Positions 60,376-64,000 of a stretch of 64,000 nt of DNA are shown here, piece by piece. Each line of letters opens with the position of its first letter. Positions within the stretch are counted from its first letter, which is position 1. The stretch spans positions 868,001 through 932,000 of the forward strand of contig NW_020825331.1 of assembly GCF_003286085.1 (NCBI RefSeq). The letters are read 5' to 3'. The DNA comes from Drosophila persimilis. Lineage: Eukaryota; Arthropoda; Insecta; Diptera; Drosophilidae. The position numbers and the translations under genes were made by a program. The notes under the pieces are model-generated. The model worked only from the letters and a program-made list of their open reading frames with translations, had not been told where the DNA came from and made no database searches.

Positions 60376-63300
60376 AAATATCCTACGCTAAGTCTCTCGA
60401 TAAAATCCTGCCAATAAAGCATGGGCCTAAAAAATATTTCCTTTTCAAAGTCAAAATTTGTAAGAAAAAAATACCGCACAACCTCTAAAAAAAAAAAAAA
60501 ACAAACATTTAAAAATACAATTTTGTATAATTAATTTATAATTAAAAAACACCTTGCCCAGAAAACGAATTCTAAAAGAACTCTATAAAAAACTAGAGTC
60601 CCGAAATCCATTAGAAAAAGTCACTTTGATTCGTGGATTCGTTCGATTTGTTTCCTAAGGAAATTCTTGAATTGGAGACCACAAAATAACGAGTGCCTGC
60701 ATTAAAACCACCAGCTAGAACAACGAGCCGACAAAAGCCACACCCACAAGCGTATGTTCTTGTTCTCGTTCCCCTCACTCGCCGAAAGTCTGACCATGTA
60801 CTCGCTAGAGCAACGGCCACCCAGCGCAGAACAATTCAAGCTGGAGGAATATTATTACCCAGCTCTGCCTGTCGTTTCCATAGACAAAACGATTCTTAAT
60901 GTAATATTAAAACAATAACGAGTGAGCCCAAAGCTCTCGGCCCTTTTTGTGGCCGCATGCATAAAGAGGTCGAAATTAGCATAGAAATTTCATGTTTAAC
61001 TAATTTCGGATGTGGGCAAAAAAAAAAAACAAGAAACGACAACGACAAAAACTATAGGAAATCCATTCAATTAACGCGTAAACCAGGAGATGGCGGGGGG
61101 CGGGGAAACGAATTGATGTGGAAATGGGATCGGCATGGGGTACACACAGAAACAGGGGCATATAATCACTTCAATCACGTTTGCATAATTGTTCAATTAT
61201 GAAGCAATTACCGCAAACGATGCCCTCAACTAAGGAACTAAGGTCTCAGCATGGAACTCTCCCTCTCGCTGTCTCGCTGTCTCTCTTTCTCTCGCCCGCT
61301 CGCTCGCCAAAGGACACTGGCGAGTCGGCAGGACGGCGCGAGTGTTATCAGAAATATGCGAAAAACCGAAAAACGATGCCAATGCGATGCGATACACCCC
61401 CGCTGTACGAGCTTGTATTCGTGTGTCATATTAATTAAGCGTTTGATTACCAACGAAACGCACACAAACGGATACGGATACGGAAGCACACACAGGCGGA
61501 TATTTACAGAGGGACAGGCACGGACACACACGGACACACACGGACACCTTCTTACACACAGGGACACCCGCGGACACCCGCGGACACCCACACACTCGGA
61601 CGGACGGACATCCCATACCGGTTACCGGATTTGGTTCGATTTTGCCCAATTTTTTGCCACTGGTTTTTGGGAATTTTTGGGGGGTAACGAGGAGCCACGA
61701 GGCGAAGGCATAATTGCATGCAATTTTTATCGCCGCGAGACAGATGCCGGCTCCGCAAATGAAGCTCAATGACCAGGATGATGGCTGGGGATGGGGCTGG
61801 GGATATGGTGGGCCCCCCCCAATCGGTATGCAGCAGTTGAACAACTTAATAATTACCGATTGGTCGGTAAATGGTACTGGGAACTGGGAACTGGGAACTG
61901 GGTGTGTCCACCCTCGGGGAGGTCCCTGTTATAGTGGGTTTTGAGGATCCAAAACGAAAGGAATGCCTTGTAAGCGGATAATCGATAGGTTGAGGGTCTG
62001 GAGAGTGGAATATTCCTGCTATTTTTGCCACCATTCTGCTGCTATGCTCTTGCCATTGGAATTGCTAATGTTCATTGATCATACGCCATGTGGTCGCTTC
62101 ATTAGATACGGCAACACCTGCCCATCGGCATCGCCATCGGCATCGCCATCTCGTTGTGTTATCAAAATTAGGCATTGGCATAAATTAATTGAAATCCAGT
62201 GCCAGATTTCCTTACTCTTCGACTCTCCGACTGACTGACTGACTGACTGACTGATGGATACCAAATGAGTGCTCATCATCAATTAACGTTGACAAATGGA
62301 AAAAAGCCAGGCCCCAACGGGCAGCTAATTGGCGCCCGGCTTAGACTCAAACAAAAGCCAAAAGAAATGGCAATAAAACTGGCTATTACGATGGCGACAG
62401 ACACGCACACGCGGCAGGACGACAGAAGGACAGAAGGACAGAAGGACGACGATATCCTAACGAGGCTAACAGCGGCATTAAGTATCAATCATACAAGCCG
62501 AGAGCCAGCCAGCGAGCAAATAAACGCACGAGTCCAAAAAAAGAAAAAAAAAAAGGAGGCAAGAAAATGCCATTCGCTCCCCAGGACACACACGTGGCGT
62601 TGTCTGTGTGTGCTTGTTACACGTCTAATCTGTTAAATCCTGTTTACCAAGATTACAAATCAATTGTGCCCAGGAAATAAAAACACATGTGCTTCCAGAG
62701 GCCACCCCGTGTGGCTGCTGTGGGTTCCATCACTGATTAGGGTATTATAGGCTTTTTTCGTGGCCGCATAACACATCAGTCCTTTAAGACATCTTCATTG
62801 AAGGCCTAAGCTCGGTTATGATTGGATGGGAGGCTACAGATCCCTTAGTTGTGGATGGTCTTGACGAGGGACAAGCCAAGCAACGAGTCTGCTCGTTCTC
62901 AGAGACTCTATGAGATACACAGCTCTAGAGCGCCTAGAACCCTAAAGGAAAGCCCCGAACCCAATGCTGCCATAGATCTACTCCTTGAAGACCTTTTTTG
63001 GGCTGGAGCTTCCAACCAGGGCTCTACAATCTCTTTCCTACGGTACCAAGGGACTCCAAAGGAGAGTCCTTCCACTGAGACATCTTTGTCTGGAGGCCAA
63101 CAGAGAATTCGGGGCTCCAGTTTCATCCATCGATACAAGGGTGGCTCCGGGGGATGCGACTGTGTATTGGTGACTATAATTGATGTTATCAAAATATTGT
63201 TTGTGGCGTAATTTATCAATAAACACCAATCGAGTGGAAGTAATTTGATTATGCTTGATTTGCTTTCGGGGCATATTTGTGGTGTAAACAGAGAAAAACC

Positions 63301-64000
63301 TCCGCATGCGGCGGCAGGGAAAAGGAAAAAGGGAGAAACGAAAAAGGATATGCGACTTTAAAGCTTTTTCTCATTAATTAGCCCAAAGCCTAAAGCGTGC
63401 CGCCAGTGGACTGGCTTGTTCCCACATAAAAGTCAACCAACTTGAATTGGTCCCCGATTTGGCCATGTTAAGCGTTAATAATGCGATTACAGGGGGGAAA
63501 CGGGGCCATCTGTTTAATTACTAATCCTGCAAAATGAATGAGGAGCAGCGTCAAAGGCTGCCATATAATCAGGCCCTCCTACATTTGATAATCAGTTGCA
63601 TGGAAATTCAATTAGCATTTGGCTAGTCGTCCTGCTTTTTTCGGTGCTGGCCCACGCACTGATAACCGGCCCCTGGCACTCGCTTCATTTGTTCGCCGTG
63701 ACGACAGCTTCCATTACTCAAACGTTCACCTCTGACCAACCGATGAGGGATGCACCTTGCAGCTTGCAGCTTGCCGGGCAGAGATTAAACACAGCCAAGG
63801 CGCAGCAGGCACCAGGACCCAGCAGGATCAGGCCATGGTCACAGCAGAGGGGAAAAAAAAGAGCATCAACCAAGAGAAAACACCCATATTTCAATTAAAT
63901 TCAAATTGATTTCATGAAAAATTTAATTACAAGTTTTAAAAAGAAAAATGTGAACATATAAAAATTTTTTTTTAATTTGTGCTTAAAGTTCATTTAAATT
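60376..64000. other. Non-coding block with one small-ORF lead
   Basis: Mostly ordinary single-copy sequence. Simple repeats: GGACACAC/GGACACCC units at 61519-61590, ACTGGGA repeats near 61876-61900, CATCGG units near 62123-62146 and a GACT run at 62228-62252. A 54-codon frame at 60754-60918 has protein-like composition and is given as a lead. The 120-codon frame at 62849 and the 100-codon frame at 63596 have no recognisable features. Confidence 0.45.

Noticed and set aside
62849-63211. 120-codon frame of balanced composition
   Set aside because: I could find no domain, start context or splice signal, and the opposite strand is equally open.

Overview
This window is insect nuclear DNA, almost certainly from a Drosophila species. 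It is gene-poor, and AT-rich blocks are mixed with many microsatellites. The two recognisable genes have GC-rich synonymous sites. One is split by five introns of only 59-84 nt with standard GT-AG ends, and both have ordinary AATAAA polyadenylation signals. I see no bacterial-type operons, CRISPR arrays, rRNA or convincing tRNA genes. The species is not settled; an obscura-group or related sophophoran fly is my guess.

Only two protein-coding genes can be supported, both on the + strand. The first (29,010-33,110) is a six-exon NPC1-family sterol transporter, read here as Npc1b. All five introns were placed by eye and the reading frame closes to 1,251 residues. The second (49,844-50,647) is an intronless secreted chymotrypsin-fold serine protease of 267 residues resembling Drosophila Ser6, with a TATA box about 40 bp before its ATG. 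Both have GATAAG motifs upstream, as expected for genes used in the larval or adult midgut. A shared digestive role (sterol uptake, protein digestion) is an inference.

The rest looks intergenic or intronic. From 1 to 28,600: a two-copy repeat (531-762), a scattered TCGGGGTCACCAGCT family (5,591 and 7,355-7,738), AT-rich blocks, a three-copy ~150-bp tandem repeat (18,807-19,217), a GAGA- and trinucleotide-rich block that looks like a promoter or untranslated leader (21,780-24,300), and a decayed jockey-like reverse transcriptase on the minus strand (25,565-26,040). Between the two genes (33,263-49,800): AT-rich tandem repeats, a 15-unit 46-bp minisatellite (43,930-44,735), a ~400-bp tandem duplication (46,164-46,930) and a 14-unit GTTAAC-containing array ending about 350 bp before the protease TATA box. 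After the protease: a second GAGA/CAG-rich promoter-like block (50,900-52,090), an AACACTGG-bearing repeat (56,873-57,340) and otherwise plain non-coding sequence. Ten runs of 13 or more G or C are spread through the window.

I found no clearly undescribed system. The best leads are the GTTAAC array beside the protease promoter, the paired GATA sites of Npc1b, the segmentally duplicated minisatellite at 44 kb, the unusual S1 pocket of the protease, and two small open reading frames.
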